DNA from: Methylophilus sp. TWE2
GTDB lineage: Bacteria; Pseudomonadota; Gammaproteobacteria; Burkholderiales; Methylophilaceae
Assembly: GCF_001183865.1 (NCBI RefSeq)
Contig: NZ_CP012020.1
Coordinates: forward strand, 1,736,001 to 1,800,000
Direction of reading: 5' to 3'
DNA length: 64,000 nucleotides
Notes under the pieces: generated by a model
Databases searched by the model: none
Told to the model about the DNA's origin: nothing
The model's input: only the letters and a program-made list of their open reading frames with translations
Part shown: in pieces, positions 34,897-43,291 of the stretch
Layout: every line of letters begins with the position of its first letter
Numbering within the stretch: the stretch's first letter is position 1
Translations under genes and position numbers: made by a program

Positions 34897-36276
34897 TCAC
34901 ATGAAATACTTTTGTAAGCTCTGTATGGCCTGCGATCCATCCTCTTGAGCCACATCGGTAATGAAACCTTCAAGTGCTAACAACTCGCCGGCACTTGAAA
35001 ATACTCCTTTACCCTGCTCTAGGACCCATTTAACCGCGCCAGAACGGGTATAAATACGATAAAGTAATTGGAATTTTTGTTGATGCCTGATTTTCTCTTG
35101 CACACGATCCCACGCGATATTGCGGTCATCAGGATGAATAATCTGGGCATAGGAAAAGTTGGGGTTGCCTATCATTTCATACGGCTCGTAACCCGTAATG
35201 TCAACCGCGCCTTCACTGACAAATTCAAAACTCCAATTTTTATCATTTTTACAACGATAAATCATGCCAGGCGTATTGTTGATGAGCGCATTAAGCAGAT
35301 GACGATGGCTTCTCTTCGTAGACTCCGTGAGCTTCATTTGGCTGATATCGGTCAGGGTGCCGATGATGCTGGATCGTTCGCCTTTGTATGCGGTGGTGTT
35401 TTTAGCACGCAACTCCACCCAATGAGAATCGCCATTTCTGGCAATCAGACGAAACTCTACGACGGTCTTATTGCGCTTTCCTTGAATGAGAGAAGTGATT
35501 CTCGCTTCAGCCAACGGTTTATCTTCTGGATGCACAAAAGTTAGTAAGGGTTTATTGAGGCACTCTTGTATTGTGTAACCTAACATTGACTCCCAAGAGT
35601 GGTTTAAGTATAGGATTTCTTGATTCACTTTAAGATAAAACACAATTTGTTCTATGTGATTGATGAGTTGCTCATGGATTGAGTTTTCAAACTCACTGGA
35701 CTCCACCACTTTTGGTGAGAGACTTGATGAGAATTGAAGTAAATTCACCACAGATCGACTGTCTTCTTGTATGGGTGAAATGGAGACGTGTGTCGGTAAA
35801 ATGCTGCCATCCAGGCACAACATACGAATGCGTAAGTGGTTCTTTTTATCTTGTGTTGCCGTTGTCTTTGCAAATAAAGAAGCCAGCAGCTGATGATCGC
35901 CAGGATGAATAATATTGGTCAGCGGCATCCCGACCACCTGCTCCTGCATGCTTAACATGCCAATTTCCATCAGAAATGCTTTGTTCGCAAACTTAACAAT
36001 GTAGCCATCAATGACTGCGGCGGGTGTAGAAAGATTGCTGGACACATCGTTGGCCCAAGTCACGGTACGATCCATCGAGGGCTGGGGATGACGCGTATAA
36101 TGTTTACGAAAGATGGGATAGATTGCAATCAACAACAAGGAAGTCAATGCGGTGGTTGCAGCGATCATCAATGCAGATAAATGCGTGTTAAATGAGGCGC
36201 CAGACACCCACCATGAATTAAAGACGATAAAAAAAATGACACTCAATATTAGTGTGCTAAAAACAAACAAACTCAT
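34897..36276 (-). CDS. Membrane protein with three PAS domains, no output domain
   Basis: A 459-residue protein with two N-terminal membrane helices (about residues 5-25 and 33-55) and three cytoplasmic PAS/PAC units (about 75-175, 205-310 and 330-445; for example LNHSWESMLGYTIQECL and FEFVSEGAVDITGYEPYEMIG, with PAC motifs RIYTRSGAVKWV). It ends shortly after the third unit, with no kinase, GGDEF, EAL or HTH domain. It starts 26 bases from the divergent sensor kinase gene, so it may feed that kinase as an accessory sensor. Tail-to-tail with dmmC. Confidence 0.8.
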   Translation of the reverse strand: MSLFVFSTLILSVIFFIVFNSWWVSGASFNTHLSALMIAATTALTSLLLIAIYPIFRKHYTRHPQPSMDRTVTWANDVSSNLSTPAAVIDGYIVKFANKAFLMEIGMLSMQEQVVGMPLTNIIHPGDHQLLASLFAKTTATQDKKNHLRIRMLCLDGSILPTHVSISPIQEDSRSVVNLLQFSSSLSPKVVESSEFENSIHEQLINHIEQIVFYLKVNQEILYLNHSWESMLGYTIQECLNKPLLTFVHPEDKPLAEARITSLIQGKRNKTVVEFRLIARNGDSHWVELRAKNTTAYKGERSSIIGTLTDISQMKLTESTKRSHRHLLNALINNTPGMIYRCKNDKNWSFEFVSEGAVDITGYEPYEMIGNPNFSYAQIIHPDDRNIAWDRVQEKIRHQQKFQLLYRIYTRSGAVKWVLEQGKGVFSSAGELLALEGFITDVAQEDGSQAIQSLQKYFM

Positions 36277-36302
36277 CTAAGCGCCTTTCACGGGAAATTT
36301 CA

Positions 36303-38162
36303 GTGCCGGAGTCATCCTTGAGCATTCAATTTGCAAGACTGATCAAAAGCATCAAAGATCTGACAATACACACATTGTATGCAAAGCTTATCATATTAAT
36401 TTTTTGTATTACTTCCAGCTTGATACTCATGCAGGCTGGCTCTCTCTTTTTGCTCGACTACACTGCTAATAATCAAAAAGTCATTCAAGACATCACCAAA
36501 GAGCAGATTTTCTGGCAACATTTTTCAGACACCGCCATCGGAGAAGCACCCGAGAAATTGACCGAAGCAATCCTTAAGGCCGATCCCCATTTACGCTTTG
36601 ATCTCGGCAACATGGTGGCACAGATTAACAGTCATGATGCCACGCAAGTCAACCAACTGTTGCAGAAACTCAGAGAAGCAAGAGAAAAAATCAGTGACAG
36701 CCACTTTCAACAAGCGTCCATCACCTCGCAACGACTCACGGTTCAGACCTTAATCTCAAGCTATGAGCAATTGGTCGCGCTATTGTTGCAACAGGTCGAG
36801 GCAAAGCAATCAGTGATTTCACTGCTGCAGCTGCTGAGCATTTATTTAGCCATCAGTTGCTTGATCACCATCGCGTTTAGAGCGAGAAAGCTCCTGGTTG
36901 ATCGTATGGATACGCTAGTCAGTTTTGCTGGCCTAGACGCGCAAAATGAACAGCGCGAGCAGGATGAAGATGAGTTTGTCAAAATTGAACGCCTGGTCTA
37001 CGAAACCTCGGCAAGACTAGAAGGGTTTAAAGCAGAAAACGAATGGTTCAATCAAAATAGCAGTGAACGCCTGCGTCGTTTAATTAGATCACAAGACTTT
37101 CTGCATGAATTTGTAGAATCTATCAACAACACTTTATTAAGCGAAACGGTCTTACGCAAAAGTTTATTCTCGCTGGAAAAGGCCTTAAACATTTTAAATG
37201 TCTCTCTCATTTTTACCGAAAATGACTTGGGCATTTCAACAGAGCGCGTTTTATTTTCCAATCACAAACCAGAAAAACTCAGTGACGCCATTTTAGAAGA
37301 TCTCACCACAACCAATCTGGTGAGATTCTGTACCAATGACAATTCGTCACATGACAATGGCTTTCAATGCATTGCGGTCGGCTTCGTCACCCCCACGGGG
37401 GCATTGGGCGTGTTACAGGTCGAGGCGGATCTTGAGCATGTGTTTGATGAAACAGAAACGCAATTGGTCGAACTGACGGCACATTTACTTTCTATGGTGA
37501 TGGGCTTCCAGGGACGGGAGCAAGAGGGTCGGCGTCTGGCATTGTTAGAAGAGCGTGCGGCCATCGCCCGCGAATTGCATGACTCTCTGGCGCAATCACT
37601 GTCGTTCATGAAAATTCAAATTTCACGGCTGCAAAGTGCAAGCAACAACCAGTTAGAGACGAATGAATTTCGCGGCATTGTCAACGAATTGCGCGATGGC
37701 TTGAATACGGCTTATCGGGAGCTACGCGAGTTATTGGCAACTTTCCGCGTACATATGGATGTGCGGGGATTAAACTCGGCAATTCAAACTGCCATTGATG
37801 AGTTTACCCAGCGCTCCAACCTCTCAATTTCCCTGGATAATCGTCTGATAAACTGTCGCTTGACTGTCAATGAAGAGTTTCATATTTTACATGTATTGCG
37901 TGAGGCACTCTCCAACGTAGTGCGCCATGCAAACGCAAGTAGAGTGGAAATCTCTCTTAACTTTCAAAGCAGTGGAACCATCATTATCATCGTTGATGAT
38001 GATGGTATTGGCTACACCGCCACTGAAGCGTCAGGCCATTATGGACAGAGCATCATGCAAGAGCGGGCAGAAAGCCTGGGGGGAAATGTTGCGGTTCTCA
38101 GACGCAAACAAGGGGGCACGCGAGTGCGCTTGATTTTCACGCCACAGTTGCCTCAATCATAG
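36303..38162 (+). CDS. NarX-type sensor histidine kinase
   Basis: A 619-residue membrane kinase. Two membrane helices (about residues 28-50 and 170-192) frame a periplasmic region of about 115 residues; a cytoplasmic linker and GAF-like region follow (about 275-400). The HisKA_3 dimerisation motif AIARELHDSLAQSLSF places the phosphorylated His at residue 426, and a HATPase domain with VLREALSNVVRHA and DDDGIGY completes it. The start is GTG 36303, with GGGAA 6 bases upstream. It pairs with the response regulator 14 bases downstream and probably senses a methylamine or related signal. Confidence 0.9.
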   Translation: MPESSLSIQFARLIKSIKDLTIHTLYAKLIILIFCITSSLILMQAGSLFLLDYTANNQKVIQDITKEQIFWQHFSDTAIGEAPEKLTEAILKADPHLRFDLGNMVAQINSHDATQVNQLLQKLREAREKISDSHFQQASITSQRLTVQTLISSYEQLVALLLQQVEAKQSVISLLQLLSIYLAISCLITIAFRARKLLVDRMDTLVSFAGLDAQNEQREQDEDEFVKIERLVYETSARLEGFKAENEWFNQNSSERLRRLIRSQDFLHEFVESINNTLLSETVLRKSLFSLEKALNILNVSLIFTENDLGISTERVLFSNHKPEKLSDAILEDLTTTNLVRFCTNDNSSHDNGFQCIAVGFVTPTGALGVLQVEADLEHVFDETETQLVELTAHLLSMVMGFQGREQEGRRLALLEERAAIARELHDSLAQSLSFMKIQISRLQSASNNQLETNEFRGIVNELRDGLNTAYRELRELLATFRVHMDVRGLNSAIQTAIDEFTQRSNLSISLDNRLINCRLTVNEEFHILHVLREALSNVVRHANASRVEISLNFQSSGTIIIIVDDDGIGYTATEASGHYGQSIMQERAESLGGNVAVLRRKQGGTRVRLIFTPQLPQS

Positions 38163-38176
38163 AAAGACATTTAAAA

Positions 38177-38818
38177 ATGATGCAGACCCAATACAAAGTG
38201 TTCTTGATCGATGATCATGCCCTCTTCCGCAAAGGGGTTGGGCAAATCATAGATGCAGACCCTGCATTCAAAGTGATCGGTGAAGCCGCCTCAGGGCAAG
38301 AGGGTTTGGATACTGCCATTGGCTTTAAACCAGACATTGTGTTGATAGACCTCAACATGAAAGGAATGAATGGCATAGAGACCTTACGCCAATTTAAAGC
38401 GTTAGATCTCACTGCCAAATATGTGGTGCTGACGGTGTCAGATGCTGAAGACGATTTATTAGAGGCCTTGCGCGCAGGTGCTGATGGCTACTTGTTAAAA
38501 GACATGGAGCCGGAAGACCTCTGTGCCAACTTAAAAAAAGTCGCTAATGGCATGACGATTATTCAAGACACACTCACTGAAGTGCTAAGAACAGCCCTTT
38601 TAGAGCCCAAACCTCAACGTAAAGATGAGCAGGCTTCGCTCACTGAGCGTGAAAGAGAAATCTTGCAATGTCTCAGTGACGGACTCAATAACAAAACGAT
38701 TGCCCGCAAACTTGGCATTAGCGACACCACTGTGAAAGTGCATATCAAACATTTATTGAGCAAACTTAAATTAAGCAGCCGCTTAGAAGCCGCAGTCTGG
38801 GCACACAATCAAAAATAA
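38177..38818 (+). CDS. NarL/FixJ-type response regulator
   Basis: A 213-residue regulator with an N-terminal receiver (acid pocket IDDH, Asp12-Asp13; phosphoacceptor Asp58 in VLIDLNMKGMNG; LKDME with the switch Lys) and a C-terminal LuxR-type helix-turn-helix (LTEREREILQCLSDGLNNKTIA... TVKVHIKHLLSKL). It is cotranscribed with the NarX-type kinase. NarL-family proteins bind inverted heptamers two bases apart; three such dyads lie in this island, which makes this protein the likely activator of tmm, the permease gene and dmmD. Confidence 0.93.
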   Translation: MMQTQYKVFLIDDHALFRKGVGQIIDADPAFKVIGEAASGQEGLDTAIGFKPDIVLIDLNMKGMNGIETLRQFKALDLTAKYVVLTVSDAEDDLLEALRAGADGYLLKDMEPEDLCANLKKVANGMTIIQDTLTEVLRTALLEPKPQRKDEQASLTEREREILQCLSDGLNNKTIARKLGISDTTVKVHIKHLLSKLKLSSRLEAAVWAHNQK

Positions 38819-38840
38819 GATGTACTAGCGCAGACCTCGT

Positions 38841-38872
38841 GCCTTTTTAGCGCTCAGCAAAAAGGCCTTTTC
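38841..38872 (+). terminator. Probable terminator after the response regulator
   Basis: GCCTTTTT (38841-38848) pairs with AAAAAGGC (38859-38866), then CTTTTC. The stem is AT-rich and the T-run short. It lies 22 bases after the stop. Confidence 0.5.
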
Positions 38873-38954
38873 AAATTGTGCGTAGGCGCAAGGTCACGCA
38901 TACGCGCCTATCAACACCTCCCCCCTCCAACGCTCCCTTGAAATCTTCTCCAGC

Positions 38955-38970
38955 TACCCCTTAAGGAGTA
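38955..38970. promoter_or_regulatory. Perfect NarL-type 7-2-7 operator upstream of permease
   Basis: TACCCCT-TA-AGGAGTA: both halves match the heptamer TACYYMT exactly, inverted with a 2-base gap. The permease start is 182 bases downstream; a candidate -35 (TTGACT) begins 62 bases after the site. Confidence 0.6.
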
Positions 38971-39152
38971 ATCCGTAGTGAGAATTTAGTAAACAGCTGC
39001 AAATCATCAAAATAGATTCCATTGTGGATGTATTGACTTAATCCCATGTGCAGTTGATATCTGATTGTCATTGAACGTTGATCTTCTTATTAGCCTTTCT
39101 TGAAATCAGTAGATAGGTGAAAAAAGAAGGCTTTTAGGGAAGGGAAAATAAG

Positions 39153-40847
39153 GTGAGTATAAATTCTTCGATTGACATGTATAACGCCGGCTACGGTGGT
39201 GATGCTGAAAGCAAGCACACGCTGCATCGCAAGATTGGTTGGCAAGGTGCATTTTGGGTCGCGAGTGGCGTACCAGCGCTTGTATTGTTTTCTATGGGCG
39301 CCATTTCGGCAACGGTAGGCAAACCAGCTTGGTTGGTATGGGCCATTTCTATCACATTTGGTTTTATTCAAGCATTTACGTATGCAGAAATTGCAGGCTT
39401 GTTTCCACATAAGTCTGGCGGTGCTTCGGTATATGGCGCGGTTGCATGGGTAAGATATAGCAAGTTTATCGCGCCAGTCTCAGTGTGGTGTAACTGGTTC
39501 GCATGGTCTCCAGTATTGGCTATCGGTTCTGGATTGGCTGCAGGCTACATTTTAAGTGCCTTATTTTCCCCAGATGCCGCCATCAACACCTGGCAAATTA
39601 CTCTCATGGATTTGAGTAGCATTAAAGCTGGCTTAAGCTTAAGAATTAACGCAACGTTTATTCTCGGGGCTGCCGTTTTACTGACAGTGTTTTCGATACA
39701 GCACGGTGGTATTTTACGTTCTGCCAAAGCAACCATGATCCTGGGGGTCACCGCGTTAATTCCACTCATGCTGATAGGCTTGGTGCCTATCCTCACCGGC
39801 GACATGCCTATGGCGAATTTCTTTCCCTTGGCGCCTTTAAGTTATGACACAGCCGGGAATGTGATTGATGGTATTTGGAATATTGAAGGCTGGAAATTAA
39901 TGGCGGCTGGCTTGTTTATTGCTGCCTGGTCAACGTATGCCTTTGAAACCGCCGTCTGTTACACACGAGAATTCAAGAACCCTAAAACAGATACTTTTAA
40001 GGCCATTTTCTACTCAGGTCTGCTGTGTATTGCGGTGTACACACTGGTGCCCATCGCTTTTCAGGCGCATTTAGGCTTAGGCCATTTGGTGACGCCAGCG
40101 GTGACAGATGCCGCGGGTAACGTAACGACTGGCGCGGTATATGATGGGATGTTGGCACCAGACATTTACAGTGGCATGGGCGTTGCCGGGGTGTTGTCGA
40201 GTATGTTGGGCGGCTCCAAGCTGATTGTGACAGTATTGGTGATTATGCTGGTTTTGGCGCTTTTGCTCTCGATCATGACCTCCATGGCCGGTTCTTCTCG
40301 TACGCTTTATCAAGCCTCTGTCGATGGCTGGCTGCCCAAATACTTGTCTCAAGTCAATGAGCATGGCGCGCCTACCAAAGCGATGTGGACAGATTTGTGT
40401 TTCAACCTGCTGTTATTGCTGATGTCAGACTATGTGTTTGTATTGGCTGCATCCAATGTTGGTTACATCATTTTTAACTTCCTCAATCTGAATTCCGGCT
40501 GGATACACCGCATGGACAGACCGAACTGGGACCGTCCATACAAAGCGCCTACTATCCTACTGTTTTTAGGCGCGTTGCTCGGTTTTGTTAACCTGGGATT
40601 GATGGGATTAGGCGCTGACGTCTGGGGGGCAGGCACCCTCAATGCCGGACTGTTTTTTGCAACCTTGATTGTGCCGGTTTTTATTTACAGACACTTCATC
40701 CAGGATAAAGGTGTATTTCCATCAGCCATGCTAGAAGATATGCAACTAGACAATGCAAAGGATGGCGTCATGAACCGCGCTGGCGTGCTCCCTTATATAG
40801 CGTTGCTGGTGGGCGTCTTCATTGTCTTCTGGCTGCATAGCATTTAG
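39153..40847 (+). CDS. APC-family permease, probable methylamine uptake
   Basis: A 564-residue inner-membrane permease with about 12 hydrophobic segments, beginning after a 30-residue cytoplasmic N-terminus. Family landmarks are FSMGAISATVG in helix 1, the helix 3 region FTYAEIAGLFPHKSGGASVYGAV and SSRTLYQASVDGWLPKYL in the loop after helix 8. Its position inside the TMA island, behind a 7-2-7 operator, suggests import of a methylated amine; the substrate is inferred from context only. The start is GTG 39153 with AGGGAA upstream. A strong terminator follows. Confidence 0.85.
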   Translation: MSINSSIDMYNAGYGGDAESKHTLHRKIGWQGAFWVASGVPALVLFSMGAISATVGKPAWLVWAISITFGFIQAFTYAEIAGLFPHKSGGASVYGAVAWVRYSKFIAPVSVWCNWFAWSPVLAIGSGLAAGYILSALFSPDAAINTWQITLMDLSSIKAGLSLRINATFILGAAVLLTVFSIQHGGILRSAKATMILGVTALIPLMLIGLVPILTGDMPMANFFPLAPLSYDTAGNVIDGIWNIEGWKLMAAGLFIAAWSTYAFETAVCYTREFKNPKTDTFKAIFYSGLLCIAVYTLVPIAFQAHLGLGHLVTPAVTDAAGNVTTGAVYDGMLAPDIYSGMGVAGVLSSMLGGSKLIVTVLVIMLVLALLLSIMTSMAGSSRTLYQASVDGWLPKYLSQVNEHGAPTKAMWTDLCFNLLLLLMSDYVFVLAASNVGYIIFNFLNLNSGWIHRMDRPNWDRPYKAPTILLFLGALLGFVNLGLMGLGADVWGAGTLNAGLFFATLIVPVFIYRHFIQDKGVFPSAMLEDMQLDNAKDGVMNRAGVLPYIALLVGVFIVFWLHSI

Positions 40848-40888
40848 TTCAACTATTTAGTTCAAATTGGGACGCGTGGCCTAACCAA

Positions 40889-40921
40889 GGGTGAGCAAGT
40901 TTGATTGCTCACCCTTTTTTA
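40889..40921 (+). terminator. Strong terminator after the permease gene
   Basis: GGGTGAGCAA (40889-40898), loop GTTTGA, TTGCTCACCC (40905-40914) and TTTTTT. A perfect 10-bp stem, 41 bases after the stop. Confidence 0.93.
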
Positions 40922-40974
40922 ATCCTTGCTCTGGGTGAGCTCAACTTTTTGAAGGTGTCACTTGAAGACAACTT

Positions 40975-40990
40975 TACTTCTTAAGTAGTA
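40975..40990. promoter_or_regulatory. NarL-type 7-2-7 operator upstream of dmmD
   Basis: TACTTCT-TA-AGTAGTA: the left half matches TACYYMT exactly, the right half has one mismatch. It is 77 bases before the dmmD start; a TTGAAC (41007-41012) begins 16 bases after the site and could be a -35 with a weak -10. Confidence 0.5.
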
Positions 40991-41067
40991 CATCCTAAAG
41001 AGAGTGTTGAACAAATCTTTATTTTTATAGTATTCCGAATCATCAATTTAATGGGAGAAAAGTCATC

Positions 41068-42177
41068 ATGTCTAGAAACTCAATACTCAATACTCGACAC
41101 CGGGAATTAGGGTCAAATTTAGATGGCGACACGTGGAACAATATGCCTATTCCTTGGAGCTATCACACGGATGTCAATGATGAAGTGGTCGCGGTGAGGA
41201 GTCGCGCCGGCTTATACGACGTGTCTGGCTTAAACATCATCAATGTGGATGGCCCAGATGCAGAAAAGGTCCTTGATAGGCTGGTAGCAAAAGACATCAC
41301 CAAACTCGAACCCGGCCACAGTGTCCTGGCTGCAGAAACGGATGAATCGGGTGCAATTTGTGATGACATCATGATTATCAGAGACAGTACAAACAGCTTT
41401 CGACTCTCCCACGGCTCAGGCAAAACACCGGAAAACTTAAAAATGCTTGCGGCTGGCAAAGACGTGACCATCGCGCCCGATCTTGATGCGCATATTTTAT
41501 CTTTACAAGGCCCTCAGTCCTTAGCGATATTAGCGCCGCATGTCATCGACTTTGACCTGGCAAGCTTGGATTATTTTAAGCACAAGCCCACCCGCCTATT
41601 TGGTAAAAATGTCGTCATAGCACGTGGCGGTTATTCCGGGGAACGTGGATACGAAGTCTATTGTAAAGGGCAAGATGCCATTGAAATATGGGATAAGATT
41701 TTAGAGGTTGGCAAGCCTTTTGGCGCGATCCCAGCCTCCTGGAACTCGCTAGAGTTAACGCGCATTGAAGCAGCGCTGTTGTTTTTTCCATTCGAAATGC
41801 CTGAAGGTGATACCACGCCATGGGAAATCAACATGGGCTGGGGTGTGGACCTGGATAAAAAGGGAGACTACATCGGCAAAGCGGCTGTATTGGCATCCAA
41901 AGGCAAAGAGCGAGTAAAACAAGCTGGTTTAATCTGCAAATCACCAACGAGTGTTGAGTCAGGCGCAAAAATAGTCAAAGATGGGGTAGAGATCGGTGTC
42001 GTCACCAGCGCCTCCTTTAGCAATTATTTAATGCAGTCTTTAGCCATGGTGCATTTAAAGCCAGAATACACAGCGATTGGAACGGAAGTAGAAGTGGTGT
42101 GCAGCCATCAAAAAGTGTCCGCCTATGTGGCCCCTACCCCCTTTTATGATCCTATGAGACGACGGACGCACGCTTGA
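41068..42177 (+). CDS. dmmD: GcvT-like folate subunit of dimethylamine monooxygenase
   Basis: A 369-residue aminomethyltransferase-family protein: VVAVRSRAGLYDVSGLNIINVDGPDAEKVLDRL at the N-terminus, LSLQGPQSLAIL (near residue 148), GGYSGERGYEVYCKG (near 192) and FYDPMRRR at the end. In the heme-dependent dimethylamine demethylase a subunit of this type binds tetrahydrofolate and takes up formaldehyde. The name dmmD rests on context and on my recollection of the family. It lies downstream of the permease with its own operator; GGGAGA precedes ATG 41068. Confidence 0.75.
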   Translation: MSRNSILNTRHRELGSNLDGDTWNNMPIPWSYHTDVNDEVVAVRSRAGLYDVSGLNIINVDGPDAEKVLDRLVAKDITKLEPGHSVLAAETDESGAICDDIMIIRDSTNSFRLSHGSGKTPENLKMLAAGKDVTIAPDLDAHILSLQGPQSLAILAPHVIDFDLASLDYFKHKPTRLFGKNVVIARGGYSGERGYEVYCKGQDAIEIWDKILEVGKPFGAIPASWNSLELTRIEAALLFFPFEMPEGDTTPWEINMGWGVDLDKKGDYIGKAAVLASKGKERVKQAGLICKSPTSVESGAKIVKDGVEIGVVTSASFSNYLMQSLAMVHLKPEYTAIGTEVEVVCSHQKVSAYVAPTPFYDPMRRRTHA

Positions 42178-42428
42178 TGACGATAGCGCGTGCGATATCA
42201 GGCTGGCGATGTTGCATGTGCATCTAACAATCATGCAATAGAAACTTGTAAGCGACTGTATACGGCGGGTACCACGCTGTATACAGCAATGACTACCCTT
42301 TTAGCGCTACCTCATTGATGACATGTTAATTTCAAAGAGTGACGGCTAATGATGATTGCATCGTAAAAATATTCATTGCGTAAATAGCAGGTGCCTGTGA
42401 ATGGGATGCCTGCTTTTTTTACACACAA
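42178..42428. other. Spacer between methylamine and zinc islands
   Basis: No gene seen. The octamer CTGTATAC occurs twice, at 42256-42263 and 42277-42284, 21 bases apart (two helical turns); the second is part of the palindrome CTGTATACAG. This could be a cooperative operator, but no gene start is close downstream of it (the ZIP gene begins at 42500). Confidence 0.4.
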
Positions 42429-42449
42429 AATTGCAACATTGTTGCAATT
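42429..42449. promoter_or_regulatory. Zur-type palindrome 1 before ZIP gene
   Basis: AATTGCAACA-T-TGTTGCAATT: perfect 10-bp arms around a single central base. Its centre is 38 bases before that of the second box. Assigned to Zur by context (ZIP transporter, COG0523), not by a verified consensus. Confidence 0.6.
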
Positions 42450-42463
42450 AAATCCCCCACCCT

Positions 42464-42490
42464 TTAAAATGCAACAAAATTGCATTTTAA
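42464..42490. promoter_or_regulatory. Zur-type palindrome 2 before ZIP gene
   Basis: Perfect 11-bp arms TTAAAATGCAA (42464-42474) and TTGCATTTTAA (42480-42490) around CAAAA. Its core TGCAACA-A-AATTGCA matches box 1 closely. It ends 9 bases before the ATG, so a bound repressor would block transcription or initiation. Confidence 0.6.
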
Positions 42491-42499
42491 AGTTCAAGC

Positions 42500-43291
42500 A
42501 TGTTATTCCTCAGTTTAATGCTGGCCTGTACTGCAGGTGGTGTGGTTTCGGTACTGATCGCCGGCTGGTTATCAAATACCCTGTTCGCCAATCATGCGCG
42601 GCGCATGGTGGCATTTGCCGTTGGTGTTCTTCTCGGGTTTGCTTTCACAGATTTATTACCGGAAGCCTTAAATCAAGGCATCAACCTGACCAACGCAGGC
42701 TGGATGCTGGTAGCCGGGATGTTGTTGTTTTTCATTCTGGAGAAGCTGGCATTGTGGCGGCATTTCCATCATGCGGACGCTGCACTTGTTGCTACTCAAC
42801 CGGTAGAACATCAGTCTGGTGGCCAAGTGGCCATTATTCTGCTGGGCGATGGCATCCATAATTTTGTCGATGGCATCTTGCTGGCGGCCAGTTTCTTAAC
42901 TGATATCAAGCTGGGATGGGTGACGGCATTTGCGATAGTCGCGCATGAAATCCCGCAAGAAATTTCAGATTTTATGGTGTTGATCAATGCTGGCTTGAGT
43001 AAACCCCGTGCGCTCCTGCTCAATATGCTCTCGGGCTCGGCCATGATTTTGGGTGGCTTGGTTGGCTGGTTGAGTTTTACCCATATCGCTCCGTTGATTC
43101 CCTACGCCTTGTTACTGGCCGCGGCCAGTTTTATCTACATCACCCTGGCAGACTTAGTGCCAACGCTGCAAACGCAATATCGCCCGCAGGATTTACTGGT
43201 GCAATGCCTGTTGATTGCTTGTGGTCTCGGCGTGGCCTGGATTTCACCGTTTATTCAGCAACAGATCATTACACTTTGGGGAACCGCATGA
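42500..43291 (+). CDS. ZIP-family zinc transporter
   Basis: A 263-residue inner-membrane transporter of the ZIP family, about eight helices. The metal-binding helices carry [11 protein letters not shown] (helix 4) and [13 protein letters not shown] (helix 5), and a His-rich loop WRHFHHADA lies between helices 3 and 4. ZIP proteins bring zinc or related divalent metals into the cytoplasm. Two palindromes lie directly upstream. The stop overlaps the start of the first COG0523 gene (ATGA), so it is the first gene of an operon with the metal-chaperone GTPases. Confidence 0.9.
   Translation: MLFLSLMLACTAGGVVSVLIAGWLSNTLFANHARRMVAFAVGVLLGFAFTDLLPEALNQGINLTNAGWMLVAGMLLFFILEKLALWRHFHHADAALVATQPVEHQSGGQVAIILLGDGIHNFVDGILLAASFLTDIKLGWVTAFAIVAHEIPQEISDFMVLINAGLSKPRALLLNMLSGSAMILGGLVGWLSFTHIAPLIPYALLLAAASFIYITLADLVPTLQTQYRPQDLLVQCLLIACGLGVAWISPFIQQQIITLWGTA

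Larger units (their letters stand above)
38819..39152. other. Region between response regulator and permease genes
   Basis: Holds the terminator at 38841, a 7-bp inverted repeat TAGGCGC/GCGCCTA (38884-38910), the 7-2-7 operator at 38955 and a moderate promoter candidate TTGACT (39033-39038) with TGATAT (39055-39060). No gene is supported. Confidence 0.45.
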
